From Cricetomys ansorgei (taxonomy: Eukaryota > Chordata > Mammalia > Rodentia > Nesomyidae), in contig JAMJFZ010000107.1 in assembly GCA_026225945.1 (NCBI GenBank), positions 48,622,501-48,686,500 of the forward strand: a stretch of DNA of 64,000 nucleotides, written 5' to 3'. How positions within the stretch are numbered: the stretch's first letter is position 1; every line of letters begins with the position of its first letter. The position numbers and the translations under genes were made by a program. Of the stretch, positions 1 to 12,129 are shown piece by piece. The notes beneath the pieces were generated by a model. That model saw nothing but the letters and a program-made list of their open reading frames with translations, had not been told where the DNA came from and ran no database searches.

Positions 1-171
1 TTCCAGAGAGAAATAAAGAGCCAACCAACCACCTTCCATGTGATTGGTACCATCCCACAAGTTTGCACCAAGACAGAATAAAAGGGGAAAATAAAGAAGC
101 CCATCCAGGTGTTAGTATTTCTTTTCTTCTGCTTCTAGTCCTCAATGAAGAAATTTGTCACCTGTGCTCTT

Positions 172-310
172 TAGCATTCCAGAGGCAGAGACAGAGGCAG
201 GTGGATCTCTGTGAGTTCAAGGCCAGCCTGGTCTACAGAGTGAGTGAGTTCCAGGACAGCCAGGGATAGAACAGAGAAACCCTATCTCAAAAAAACAAAA
301 AAGGAAAAAA
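172..310 (+). mobile_element. B1 SINE, 5'-truncated
   Basis: The B1 core is clear: GGTGGATCTCTGTGAGTTCA, then GGCCAGCCTGGTCTACAGAG and CCAGGACAGCCAGG, ending in an A-rich tail. The first ~30 nt of the consensus are missing. Confidence 0.93.
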
Positions 311-346
311 GATTCAAGGTAAAATGAAGCCTCATTTAACTCTCTC

Positions 347-348
<2 letters not shown>

Positions 349-390
<42 letters not shown>

Positions 391-400
391 TTTGTGTGTC
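349..400. repeat. (TG)n microsatellite
   Basis: About twenty uninterrupted TG units followed by imperfect ones, leading into a TTTC-rich stretch. Confidence 0.95.
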
Positions 401-419
401 TTTCTTTCTGACTTTCTTC

Positions 420-560
420 TTTTATGATGGGGGTTTCATGGACCTCAGGCTAGCCTTAAAATGCCTGCTGCAGCCAAGAATGACCTTGATCCCTGATCAT
501 CCTGCCTCCACTTCCCCAAGGGCTATGATTATAGCTGTAGACTACTATCTGCAGCTCAGT
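420..560 (-). mobile_element. Old B1-family fragment
   Basis: Reverse-complement B1-like landmarks are present: CAGGCTAGCCTTAAAATG, TGACCTTGATCCCTGATCAT, CCTGCCTCCACTTCCCCAAG. It is diverged, in line with an early B1/PB1-type element. Confidence 0.6.
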
Positions 561-2514
561 CCTTATCTCTTCTTTTACATCAACTGGTTTAAGGAGAAAG
601 CATATTTTAAGTGGAGTTTAAAGTGTCTTCATCCTCATCAAGGAATTGGGACATATACTTACATTTAGTGAGTGTTTAGAAATTTTGGAACAAGGAGATA
701 TCTGACTTCCATACAATTATCCTCTGCTGACCTATGGCATGAAAACATTCCTGGATTCAGCTAATGGGCTTTGGAAGATGTTCTCAGTAGAAATAAGGAG
801 CAAATGTCATCTCAAGCTGTTCACTGTGCTTTTGTAGGTTCTCCCAAGTCTAATTGTATGGGAGACATTAATGTATTACATGATTATATTTCCTTGGTGG
901 TCAGGCAAGACATTCTTGGCTGTGTTGTCTGGGAAGAGCTGAATACAGAGAACATCTAATGAGGTATAGAAATCGGAAATTGTTCTTAATCTTGCATCTC
1001 TGTCCTCCCTAAGGCATAAAATATCTAGCGTAGCATCTTAGAAAATAAGCCACTCCCTTAATGAAGAATTTGAGGTAGAAAGGGTGATAAGAGATGCAAA
1101 ATCTCAGTACAAAGACCTGCTACAGCTAGGAAAACACAAACAAACAAACAAAAACCTAACAAGTGCTGCGGGTTCACAGTGAATTCAATCACCAATTCCA
1201 GTCAGTTACTGCTCCCATACCCTGGCAGTTGTAGACATTGTGTGTGATGGAATCCACTGATTAGATTGATAGTACTTGGTGTGCGGTCTTACGCACTAAC
1301 CATGCCTATCTTGCCATACCAAAGCATCCTGGATACTTCTTACTTACGTGGTATGGTCTCCAACTTATGCTGTTAATGCTCTCCCAAGGGTAACTTGAAC
1401 ATCCCTCTGTTTACACACAGTAAGTCAAAGTTTATCACAAATGCTTCTATATTTCATTTCCAAATTTTCCCCTATATCTATGTTGTCAGAGAGAACATTC
1501 ATGGTTCATGTACTTACTGCCTGTGATATTAACACACACTTCCTCCAGCAGGGGTAACTGGCAAACCCTGACAAAATGCATAAGATTTCTTATAAAGTGG
1601 TGCTTTTGAACTGTGAATGGATTTACAGTTTTGTCTTTCAGTTGGAAAAACGGCAGAATCTCCAGGGCCTAAGACCTTATTGGACACTTTAGGAACTGGG
1701 GACTGACTGAGCTCTTTAGGGAACAGGGGATGATTGCACTGCTATGCTTAGCCTTTTATAAAGCTAACCCATCAACCAGCATCCTGCAAATAAGGCCAGT
1801 GTCGGAAGTCTATGTCCATTTTAGAGTCCCATAAGCCTAATATCTGCTTTGAATGACCAATAGCTTTGCTACATTGAATCTCTTTTAGAGGCAAATTGCT
1901 TTATGCAGAAGTTCCTCTTGCAAGTTTTGTCATTTGTCAACTACTGTGGAGTTCTCAATTCAGAACTGTGGTCCCCTCCATGGCTCGACCCCATCCACTA
2001 ATGGACTGGCTGATCTGAGTCCAGCATCTCTTCAGTTACTGAGGCTATCCATTCTCAGTGGTCCTGCAGAAAATGAATGCCGTTCACCCTAATCAGTGGC
2101 TATAACTCATGGTTAGTCTGTGTGCTCTGGACATTAAATCCTTGAGGATCATTGTTACATTTTTTACTGACTTTTACATTGTTCTCAGCAGCCAAAGTGT
2201 TCGGCATGTCACTTAGCAAAGTACAGGCAGCAGATTCAAGATCTCTCTCCTTGAGATCAAGAATAGGGGTAGCAGTTCATAGCTACATATTACAGCGTTG
2301 AAGTGTAGCTACACAGCAAGACCCTGATTTGGGGTGGAACCACTAAAATTAAACACCCAACCAAATCTACCCTATCAACACTGTAATTGCTCCTGTCAGA
2401 CATTGTAACATACACACAAGCTTACATTTCTGATGCAGAAACTGTTACTCTAAGCTAGACTGGTGGTTCCTACTAGCCATTGATTAGGATGTTGCCCTAA
2501 TTCATTGCTAGGAG
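561..2514. other. No feature recognised
   Basis: AT-rich sequence with a short AAAC-type simple repeat near 1135-1160. Around 1640-2130 it looks mildly repeat-like, but I cannot assign a family. No coding or splice pattern was seen. Confidence 0.5.
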
Positions 2515-2520
2515 ACTAAC

Positions 2521-3079
2521 TGTGGGACTCCTGGCTGGAGGGTTGCAGAAGTGAGACCAAAATGTGCCCCCACTTCCTGACGAGGTGGGCTGAGACACGG
2601 AGGTATCCTTCTCCTCTCTAGCCCACGGAGGTCTCTGGCCAAAAATATTAATACAACTTGCTTGCTTCACAAGATGCTAAATGAACATGTTTATCTGCAT
2701 TGGGGCGGGTCCCTTGTTTAGGAACGCCCCGCCCCTCCCCTGCCATGCTAATTAAGGCTTCCCCGCCCAAGGGAGAAATCCCCGCCCTTCCCCAGGGAAA
2801 GAGGTTATTTATTGGGAAGAGCATTTGGAATAAAGGAGTTTCGAGTCTCTCATCCATCAGATTCCGGACTCCTGGGATTTCTTTTCACGTCCCATCGGTT
2901 CTCAGCAAGCGGGGATCAGGCAGCCCCCGCGGTCTGTCCTCATGGCTTTCAGGTGCTTTCCCACAGCTTTCTGCTTGAGTCTTTCACCCCTGGCCAGGGT
3001 GGGGAAACAAGTGGCTTCCCAGCCAGCTCCCGGCTGGGTTAGGGCTGTGGCGAAGGTGCGCGGGAAGACAGAAATAATA
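2521..3079 (+). mobile_element. Probable solo LTR of a class II (ERVK-like) endogenous retrovirus
   Basis: This 559-bp block is flanked on both sides by the same 6-bp sequence ACTAAC (2515-2520 and 3080-3085), as expected for a class II retrovirus insertion. It starts TGTGGG. It has promoter-like structure, with several GC boxes (CCCCGCCC types at about 2703, 2726, 2763 and 2781), an AATAAA at 2829-2834 and a CpG-bearing region downstream that would be R/U5. The 3' end reads AATAATA rather than the expected CA. No internal viral genes are adjacent, so it is a solo LTR. The family is not named with confidence. Confidence 0.72.
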
Positions 3080-3684
3080 ACTAACTACAGACCCTCCTGA
3101 TCCGAGTTGCTGGTAGAGCTTAACCATTACCGCTATGGTTCCAGGTTGTATTATTGCTGCTGTGGCATAATCATTTCCGGCAAACAAATGCCATTCAGCT
3201 TGTAGAAGGAACAGAAAACACATGTAGGACTGACTGACTTCACACAAACCCTCCAAATGAGGGCTGACTAGGTTTTTCAAACTGAACTGGAAGTGTTAGC
3301 ATGTTCAGCCAGTTAAGAGGCCATGTGAAAAGCTCTAAATACTTTTACATAGAAGCAATATAGGTAATACTTAGGATACACAAGTGCAAGTTATGATGTC
3401 TTTCCAAGGGAACCAAATCCTTGAGAACTATGCCGCAATGCAAAGCTAAGACTCTCTTACTTTTCTCGCAGGTAGCATGTACACACATGTGCAGTGGGCA
3501 TAAAGGAGCTCTATTTAGACACTATTTATAAGCAGACTATGGTAGTTATCTGTGCCTTGGATATCCTCCAATTAGAAATAGTGGGACAAAATCGATTGCT
3601 GACTTCTGCTGAAGTGATCCATGAAGACATTTGCTGAAAAAGAATCAAATTGGTTTCTGCTGACTGACCATGATTGTTTTAGAT

Positions 3685-3869
3685 CAGTGTTTCTCAACCA
3701 ATAGGTCAAGACGTCTTTGGGGATTGAATGATCCTTTCACAGGGATTGCCTATGACCATCTGCATATCAGATGTTTACATCACAAATGATAATAGTAGCA
3801 AAATTACAGTTATGATGTAGCAACAAAAATAATTTTATGGTTGGGGTCACCACAACTTTAGAACTACTG
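3685..3869 (-). mobile_element. URR1 (hAT-Charlie) DNA transposon, internally deleted
   Basis: Terminal inverted repeats are CAGTGTTTCTCAACC on the left and GAACTACTG on the right. The body is in reverse orientation relative to the other two copies. The flanks TTTTAGAT and CTTTAGAC match at 6 of 8 positions, as for an 8-bp hAT target duplication. Confidence 0.85.
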
Positions 3870-4219
3870 CTTTAGACAGGGCCACTATTTTCTATCATAA
3901 AACTAGTCAGAGTCTGTGCAAATGCTAAGGCATTCTGGATAAATGACCCAAACAAGCCAAAAAGTCAATACAGAAGTGGAAGACTTAGGAGATTTGTTTA
4001 GCTAATTCATAAGAGCCCAAGAGGTTTGATTGAGGTCACTAATTTTGCTTTCAGTCCATTGGTACTAAACTCAGTCTAATGCTGCATAAGACAAATTGGA
4101 CATAGGAATTACCCCCTACCCCAGCTTCTATCAGACAAATTAAGAAGAGTAGCACTGCCTGAAGTGGCAAATAAAAGGACCTTCAGGGTATCCTAGATAT
4201 GTCATGTGTTTGTCTGGCT
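3870..4219. other. No feature recognised
   Basis: AT-rich sequence between a URR1 and a LINE 3' end. No recognisable element or coding signal. Confidence 0.5.
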
Positions 4220-4565
4220 TGGTGTTATTGTGGAGGTCCTATAGGCTAGAGTGTATGTGGGGGTTCTCTGATGCTTTTGCCTGCCCTTGGGACCCATTTT
4301 CTCCAGCTGGGTTGCCAGTCCACCCTCAAAGTAGGGACTGGTGCCTGGCCTTATCCCATTTGTAGTGCCCTGTTTGAGCAATAACCCTGGGAGGACTGCT
4401 CTCTTCCATGGGGAGAAATGGGGCAGGGGTGAGTGGATGAGGGTGAGGGGGTATAAAGTAGCAGGAGAGGGAAGATGGGGGAAGTTTGGAGGAATGGAGG
4501 GAGGGTAGGAGGGTTGTTGCTATGTATTATATGAAAGAAGAAAAAGAAATAAAATTTTTAAAAAA
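4220..4565 (+). mobile_element. LINE (L1/Lx-type) 3' end, G-rich UTR and A-rich tail
   Basis: A GCCCTGTTTGAGCAATAACC segment is followed by a long purine, G-rich tract (GGAGGAATGGAGGGAGGGTA) and an AATAAAATTTTTAAAA tail. The same arrangement recurs at 38450-38690 and, reversed, at 12130-12580 and 34243-34410. The G-rich tract and A-rich tail fit an L1 3' UTR. The exact family name is tentative. Confidence 0.65.
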
Positions 4566-5980
4566 GAAGAAAATTAGCTCTGGATTGGCTTCTTCATGAG
4601 AATTTCATAGGAAGTCAGATAGTATAATAATGAGGAAAAGGTACTGTAAGAAGATATCCCTTTAGAAGACTCTCCCACATCTGCATATCTTGTAAGAAAT
4701 ATTCTAACTTCCCTTTGTCTAGAAAATAGTCATGGGAGATGAAGAGGTTTGGTCATTCTGGTGCAAAGGACAAACATGTTACTGTCAAGGATGGTAAAGG
4801 CAGTGGAGCCTGCTGACTGCCTATTATAAAAACTGCTTTGCCAAAGCTTAGGGTTAATCTTCTCTATATAGTGTTACACATGTGCAAGTGCCCTTTGGTC
4901 TTTGTGCATTGTCTGTCCTCTTAGAATTAACACTCAGGAAAACAGAAGAAAAATAAGTTATTATGGCCAGGTTATTATTTTGACTAACAAACTGTGGTTT
5001 ATCTATGACTAGTAACCCAACGCCTTTGTATTTCTTTTCTGTGAATGTCAGGACAGCATTCAAATCATAGTTCTTAAAAATTCCAGTGGATGCAAATTAT
5101 ATATTAGACATCTCTCTATTTGAGAGAAGTCATCCCTTTTATATAAAAATATAGAATCATAATGATTTTAGAGGGGAAAATGGAAGGTTCAATACTAAAC
5201 CACTCTATAATGAAGTTGGTATAGAGGCAAGAATAAGAGTTTCTATACTGACTTTCTTATTGCAATAAGGTTTATTAACTTTTTTAAATGGCTGAATTCT
5301 CAGAAGAGCGAGATGAGCAAAGAAAACTAAGAACTGAAAAGAGTAGTTCTCAGGAGTAGATGTCCTTTTGAGGACCTGAACAGTTACTATAAAGACCATT
5401 ATACAGCAAAGAGTCTATAGAGTTCCCAAACAGCTATAGATGAGATGTACTATTTGTTCAGTACTTTTTGTGGTGAGGCCTTAATGTAGCCTTACAGAAG
5501 AAAACATCAGTGTTCAGCAGGATACACATAAAGACAAAAGGGAGCAGCTAGCAGCTTTCCAGCTGTTTTACCTTTCAGATAAAGCAACATGGACCACATT
5601 CATCCTCGCTTTCATCCCACCCCAGTCACATCAGCTAGATCTGGTTTCCTACGGTATAAGCTGTCCTCTTTAATAGGGGAATTATGAGTTATTCTTTCAG
5701 TCTGATGTGTTCCTTCCTGTCATCTTTTTCTTGCACCTACTCAATCTATTTGGCAGTCATTTGGTAAGATCCTATATGTATACTTGTTCTATGTTCTATG
5801 TAGATAAAGTGAAAGCCAACCGAAAAGCAACAGTGTGTTAATAAGAGTACCTGTTCTCAGGGAATATTTACTTTAGTGGAATATGAGAACACAGACTGTA
5901 CAGTATACAAATAGATGACACAATTTGTGTTTTAAAAGTTAAGAGGAAGATAAGAAATATCACAGAGTAAAATAATCTAG
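4566..5980. other. No feature recognised
   Basis: AT-rich, single-copy-looking sequence. No coding frame with support. A possible very old repeat lies near 5800-5960 and is unresolved. Confidence 0.45.
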
Positions 5981-6536
5981 TGACCTGACTAGTTTACGTT
6001 CAGGTTGTCACAAGCTAGAGTCATCTGGGAATAAAGACTCTGAATGAAAAAATGCCTCCATAATACTTGTCTGTAAGCAAGTGTATAGTGCATTTTCTTT
6101 CTTTTTTTCTTGTTTTTTGGTTTTTCAGATAGGGTTCTCTGTTATAACTCTGGCTGTCCTGGAACTCACTCTGTAGACAAGGCTGGCCTCGAACTCACTG
6201 CGATCCACCTGCCTCTGCCTTACGAGTTATAGTGGGTTTTCTTAAGTAGTGATTGATGTGGGAGGTACCAGATCATTTTTGGTGGAGCAAACCCTAGAGA
6301 GTGGTCATCCTTGCGTGTGTAAGAAAGCAGGCTGAACAAGCTGGAAGGAAGCCAGTAAGCTTCACTTCTCCATGTCCTCTACATCACTTGCCTCCTCCAA
6401 GTCCCTGCCTTGAGTTCCTGCTCTGACCTCACTTAGTGATAGACTTATAAGCTCTAAGGTGAGATAAACTTCTTCCTCCCTAAGTTGCTTTTGGTCATGG
6501 TGTTTTATCACAGTACTAGAAACTGTAACTAAGACA
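5981..6536 (+). mobile_element. MT-type MaLR LTR, split by a B1
   Basis: The left part (5981-6097) carries CACAAGCTAGAGTCATCTGG and AAAATGCCTCCATAA. The right part (6236-6536) carries GTGATTGATG, AAGAAAGCAGGCTGA, TTGCTTTTGGTCATGGTGTT and a TAACTAAGACA end. Together they follow the MT LTR consensus in order, with the B1 inserted after CATTTTCTT. Confidence 0.82.
6098..6235 (-). mobile_element. B1 SINE inside an MT LTR
   Basis: Reverse-complement B1: a T-rich head, CTGGCTGTCCTGGAACTCAC, then AAGGCTGGCCTCGAACTCAC and CACCTGCCTCTGCC. TTTCTT on both sides fits a target duplication. Confidence 0.92.
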
Positions 6537-7899
6537 GCTATCACAAGCAACAGAAACAGGTAAGTGAGGGGACAATTAAAGTATAACATTTCATGAGTAA
6601 TTTGTGAGCAAAGAATAGGACAGATAAGGGAGTGAGTGATGTCGATGTCTGGAGGATGCTAGGTCAAGGCCCTAGCATGTCAGAAGTCAGAGGCCTATGC
6701 TAGGGTGAACTGAAGGACCAGCAAAGGTATGAAGTAGAGGGATACAGGAGGACCAGAAGTCATGAACATACTGAGGCTGAATCTCATTGAATTTCGGTAG
6801 CCTTCTAGAGAATGTAGGCATTTTCTGTATATCATGTAAGGTAGAGTTCATGTACTCAACAGAATGGAATGATGGGTGATTGGATTGACCAAAGAGGGTA
6901 GAAAACACAGAAGACATAAAGCTACATTTGCACACTCCTGTCTGAGGGAGTCTATGGACACAGTACAGCAATAAAGGATGTCATATATAGGATTACAGAA
7001 ATTTCATCTTCCAATGGAAAGAAAGAGAGTATACATAGATTTGTATATATGTATTTGTATATGTATATATACATAGATATGCATATTTGTATTTGTATGT
7101 TTGGTAATGAATAAGAAAAATTCCTTCTAAGTTTTTGAATATAGAGGAAATAAGTGGAGCTTAAAATTAGACGGAAATGGATTAGAAGACATAGCACTAT
7201 TGCTAACAATGTGAAGAGTTCTCTGGAATTTTGTGATCATTAGTTTCTTGAGTCTCTTTATCATGGTCATTTTTCCCCAGGCTAAATTCAATGCTATAGC
7301 AGGTGTGAAGTAAGTGAGTCATTTATATCTCAACCTGAAGATCATGATTTAGAGCTGTCTCTCTCCCCACTCTAGAGAGCCACTTAAGAACAGGAGCATA
7401 CTTGAATTCTGTGCGTAACATTGTAGCAAGTATTTTGTTGTTGTTGACTTAGTTTTCTCAGTAATACTTTTTTTCTCAAATGGAAAGATAAGAGCAGACC
7501 TGTTTGCTTCTTACCCATTGCAAAGTTTGAAAACATCACTCCCTTTAAGGCTATGTAGGTATAGAGGCTGTGTGTATATAAATTTGGCTAAAGAGAATTT
7601 TACTTGTTATTTGAAAAGCATAAGAATATTCTAACAAATAATCATTGATCCCCAAAACCACAACCCATTTCTGCTTATTTATAGCTTTATATATTCTAGA
7701 AAGGGAACAATGTCTATTATTTCTCCTTAATGGATGAGTTTTCCCACTGGAAAAGAGAAGACGATGAATGTTGGCCAAACAAGAGAAAACAAACAAGAGA
7801 ATGGACCCATTTGCTGTTGGAAGCAAAGTTTATGAACTAGAGCAGTAGAGTCATAGTTAGGTCCCTTTCCAGCCTTGCTGATAAAATGACATGTATGAA
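6537..7899. other. No gene; AT-rich tract
   Basis: Contains a short run of TATATG/TATTTG-type simple sequence at about 7030-7105. Nothing else recognisable. Confidence 0.5.
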
Positions 7900-8012
7900 G
7901 CCAGGTGTAATAGTTTGTGCCTGTAATTCCAGCATTTGGAAGGATGAGGCAGGAGCTATAATTTTGAGGCTAGCCTGGGCTAACGTGTGAAACTTTGTCT
8001 CAAAAGCAAACA
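7900..8012 (+). mobile_element. Old B1/PB1-type SINE
   Basis: GCCAGGTGTAATAGTTTGTG, CCTGTAATTCCAGCATTTGG, GAGGCTAGCCTGGGCTAA and TTTGTCTCAAAAGC occur in consensus order, giving a monomeric 7SL-derived SINE about 110 nt long. Confidence 0.8.
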
Positions 8013-8840
8013 ACTAAAGATACAGTAGAAGACCTATGTCAAAGTAGTAAATCTTTTTTAAAGTAAAAGGCATAGCTCAAATGAGCTTTATTGTTTTTTG
8101 TCTTTAATTATTTTGATATGAGTAAGATAAGAAAGGAAGTGTTTTATAGCCCAGTCTTTAGAACTTAGTGAAATGTATTGGTAGAAAAGTAGGCATAAAA
8201 TAAGGGAGGAAATAATGCTACAGAGCTGGTTAATAATAGCGGAGTGCTGAGTAAAATGGTGGACTCCTTAGTCCTACCATGCAAATAGGAATTGGGCTGG
8301 GTGGTCTCTCACCTAGTTTGAACATACATCAATGCCAGGTAGATCTGACATGTATAATAATGTGCTAAAAAATTTCAAAAGATACTTTCTACCACTGTAT
8401 TTGTGCATGAATGGTAGGATTAGTACTATTTATCATTATAACTATACTTAAAGAGAAACTATTGTATTTGTGTGTATGTAGGTGTGTATGATGATACTTA
8501 CTGAGCTAACCAATTCCCATGTCATCTTTGGAATTTATTATTTTATAAAATTACATTGGTGTCTGTAGTATGGAATAGTAAAAAAAAAAAAAAAAAAAAA
8601 AGACAGACAAATGACAAATGGTAATGGGGAGTCTACTGGTAACTCTCATAGGATATTTATTGGAAGAAAGTTGTTAGCACTGCTATAATATGAAATTTTT
8701 ATTCCGTCAACCTCTGCCCCAAGCTGAACCTTTTTAAATGCATCTAATCTATTCTCCACATGATGGTCAGGGCATTGTTTTAAAAATGAAAATGTTACTT
8801 ATGGCTGAACAACATTCGTGCGGGGGGCGGGGAGAAAAGA
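8013..8840. other. No gene; poly-A tract
   Basis: Contains an A-run of about 22 at 8580-8601. The rest is AT-rich and unassigned, with a small G-rich patch at 8821-8833. Confidence 0.5.
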
Positions 8841-8972
8841 GCACTACTGGAGCTCTGGGGTTACAGGCACTTTTACAGCCATACAAAGCTCTGTATATGG
8901 ACACTGGAATTCAAACTGGTTTCCATGCTTATGTAGCAAGTCTTCTTACTCACTAAGTCATCTCTCCAAACC
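8841..8972 (-). mobile_element. B3/B2-family SINE fragment
   Basis: Reverse-complement landmarks are AGCTCTGGGGTTACAGGCAC, ACACTGGAATTCAAACTGG and a CTAAGTCATCTCTCCAAAC end, which is the tRNA-derived head of B2/B3. Confidence 0.75.
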
Positions 8973-8984
8973 GTAAGAAACTGT

Positions 8985-9960
8985 TCAGTTCAGTGTAACC
9001 CTTTATGTCAATGTTTGCTTTTCTTTCCTGTGCTATTGGAGTTCTATTCAGGAAATAATTATCTGTGCCAATATCTTTAAAGGTTTTCCTCTAGTGGTTT
9101 CAAACTTTCAGCTCTTAAATTAAGGTCTTTGACCCACTTTCTGTTTATTTTTGTACAGAGTGTGAAATAGGGATCTCATTTCATTCTCTATACATGGATG
9201 TTGAGTTTCCTTACCACTACTTGTTAAAGAGCCTCTTTTCTTCATCATGTTTTTTTTTTTTTTCTCCTTTGATGATTGTGTAGCCATAGGTTTATTTCTG
9301 GACTCCATTTCTATCCCATTGGGAAATATGACTGTTTTTGTGCCATAACATGCTTCTCCTTCCCATTATTACTGTGGCTTTATAGCGTTATAGCACACTC
9401 AAAAATCAGAAATAGTGATACCTCCAATACTGTCCTTTGGCTTTTTGGGGTCTTGTGTGCATCCATCCAAATTTTAGAGTTGTTTCCAGTTTGCTTTCTT
9501 GCCTCCTATTCTTCTCTCCCTTCAGTTTGTCTCGTTGCTTACTTAAGATTTATTTTATTTTTAGTTTATGTAATAGGAGATGGTTTATGAATACATGAGT
9601 GCAGTGCTTTCGAAATCCAGAAGATAATGTCAGATACCCTGAAGCTATAGCTGCTGGCAGGTTTGAGCCATCTGACATTGGTGTTGGGAACTGAAGTTGG
9701 GTCCTCAGCAATATGAGTATGTGCTCTTAACTTCTGAGTCATCTCTGAAGTCCTGCTTCCCCTTTTGTTGAGGTTCTCATTCTGGCCCAGACTGTATTGA
9801 AACTTGTGATGCTCTTGTCTTCTCTTCCTGAGGGCTGGCATTACTGGCCTGTAGCGATACGTCTGTATTCATCTGTTTCCTAGTCCTGGTAATTTGATAA
9901 TGAGTACTTTGAATCTGTAAGTTTGCTTTTGGTGGTATGGTTATTCTAGCAGTATTTGAT
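8985..9960 (-). mobile_element. L1 ORF2 C-terminal fragment, split by a B3
   Basis: The reverse-complement L1 pattern is TTTGCTTTTCTTTCCTGTGC, TTGGAGTTCTATTCAGGAAA, GGTCTTTGACCCACTTTCTG and AGTGATACCTCC, all typical of the rodent L1 ORF2 3' region. The fragment is interrupted at 9546-9755. Confidence 0.8.
9546..9755 (-). mobile_element. B3 SINE inserted in L1
   Basis: The reverse-complement B3 core is GCTGGCAGGTTTGAGCCATC, TGTTGGGAACTGAAGTTGGG, TCCTCAGCAATATGAGTATG and TGCTCTTAACTTCTGAGTC. Confidence 0.82.
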
Positions 9961-12129
9961 ATCCTAAGTCATGTGAGGTAAAGACATCATGCTAGGCAAA
10001 TATATCAGATGCAAAAGTGTCACATATTTTCTCTCATACTCAAGCTAGAAAAAATTTTAAGAGATGATATGAAAATAGTAAAAGAGCAAGGGAACTACTA
10101 GGGTAGAGTCAGGGAACTGAAGGGGAGGGAAGAGAGGAGAGAGACTAAAGGAGTGTAGTAGGGAAGGTAGTTATGACCTATGTATGGTACATGCAGGTTT
10201 GAAATGGCCACAGTGAAATTCACTAATATGTATACACATTAATAATTATAACTTTAGATTAAAAACCCAAATCTGTGACAGTCTCTGTTCAAAAATGTCA
10301 AGTATCTCGACGAGTTGCTCAGTAGTCGTGCCTTGAAGGTGTTCAGGATCCTTAAGGCTCTGAACCTCAGCTGTGACTTGTGACTCCAGTCACCTCTGTG
10401 TCCCCTTCTCATCTTTCCTATGGAGAGCTAACTTCCTTTCCTCGTCTATACATTGTTTCCTTCAAGTTTACGATTCTGTGACGAGACCTATCATGTGGAA
10501 ATTCCCAATGAGCTATCATGCATCACAAGAAATGTTTTCCATTCTCCTTTCTAGATGCTAGATGCTCATATAATTTCAGGCAGCAAGATTTTCCTCTTTC
10601 ATTGTGATTCATTTTCTTTTTTCTTGTTATCCTTACGTTCATTGTACGCAGGGACTGTGTCCTGTTCTGTTTCTTATGGTAGCTCTAATGCATCCCATAC
10701 TTAGTTCATGATGAATGTTCCAAATACCACTGCTGAAAAGTATATTTTCCCCATTGTGAAAGATTTAAAATAAATTATTTTAGTTACTATTCCTGTATAG
10801 AGAAGGATAATGGACACATATATGCACAGATTATCTTTACTATTGTTGGGATGGTTTGAATGTTTAGAACTTTTCCAGTTCATATCCCCCAGCTTCATTA
10901 TGTTAATTGCCTCAATTAGACATCTGTGTGAGATCCTGTCAGACTTGGTAAGCTGTCTCTTAAGACTTACTGGCTGATAAATCAAATGAATCTACATTTA
11001 AAAGACAGACCTAATGTTAGTAAAATGGACCGGGTTTCACAAGCATGAAGAACCATTCTTGAAAAATGCTATTTTTCTATTTCCTCCCACAGAGACACGA
11101 GGCTTGGCTGCTCCTTCCTTGTGTGATGACATAAGTTATCAGATCCATTTTCCAGTACACTGAACACTGCAGAGAGCCCCTGGTAGACACACTTTCTACC
11201 TCTGAGTCAGTGACATGAACCGCCTCAGTGGAATCCGCTGTAGCATGTTACGAGTGACACAAAAAACAGAAAGAATTTTGCTTAAGGTTCTTAGAGACTG
11301 AAGATGATCCTATGTTTTCCTGGTTCCAGAAATGCCTCAATGACGCCAATTCCATTTCTTTAAATGGCATGAACTTTTTAAATAAACATATGTGGAGCTG
11401 AGCTAGAGGAGTGGAATTCCTGGCAACAGAAGGAAAGGGAGGTGGGGTTTGCCAAAGCCATCTGCTTAATTTCCCTAATAATCTAACACCTGCCAGGGAG
11501 ACTCATCCTACACCCCAAATGGCTAAGGATTATGGAAACAGCAACGCTAATTTCTATCAAGTCCCCACCCTTATCATGGGAAGAGTGGCTTCCAATTTAC
11601 CTATTCGGTCTAATAGGTGCTCATCTCTCTTAGGCTTACCACCTCTGCTTTGTTAGGCTCTGGTTCCTGAGTGCCTGCAGGATCTTGGAACATTCTCTTT
11701 GAAATAAAAAACTGATTAAATGCCAGGCATTTGAGAAAAATAAAGCATTCATCTGGCAGGACTCCACATCCATGTGTCTACCGCTCATGAATGGTGGTCT
11801 GGAGGAAGTCCAGAGTGAAAGAATGTAGGTAATAGGATATAAAAATTATCATGATTTAGATTACATAGTGACCAAGATCAAATACAAATTTTACTTAAAA
11901 AAAATTAACTGGAGGTTTTTTTCCCCAGGTATTCCTGGGATCCCCATAATCATAGTTTATTAAAGGCCTGATCTCCCTGTGAAGGTGGGGAAGCAAGGTT
12001 AGCAAGCAGACAGGGTGGGCAAAAGCAGGTTTGGAAACATTCCCTTTCTGAATTAATCTATTTGTATAGAAATTAGGAATACTGGAATAGGCATAGTTTA
12101 GCTGCTATGACTACTTTATTCCATCCAAA
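9961..12129. other. No gene recognised
   Basis: 10000-10260 looks like degenerate LINE-related sequence, including a purine-rich stretch at 10080-10160. 10860-11680 looks single-copy; it contains an open frame at 11411-11656 with no recognised homology. No splice-site pairs that I would support. Confidence 0.4.

Noticed and set aside
2700..2978. Overlapping open frames on both strands at 2.65-3.28 kb
   Set aside because: They fall in the GC-rich probable LTR and reflect base composition, not a gene.
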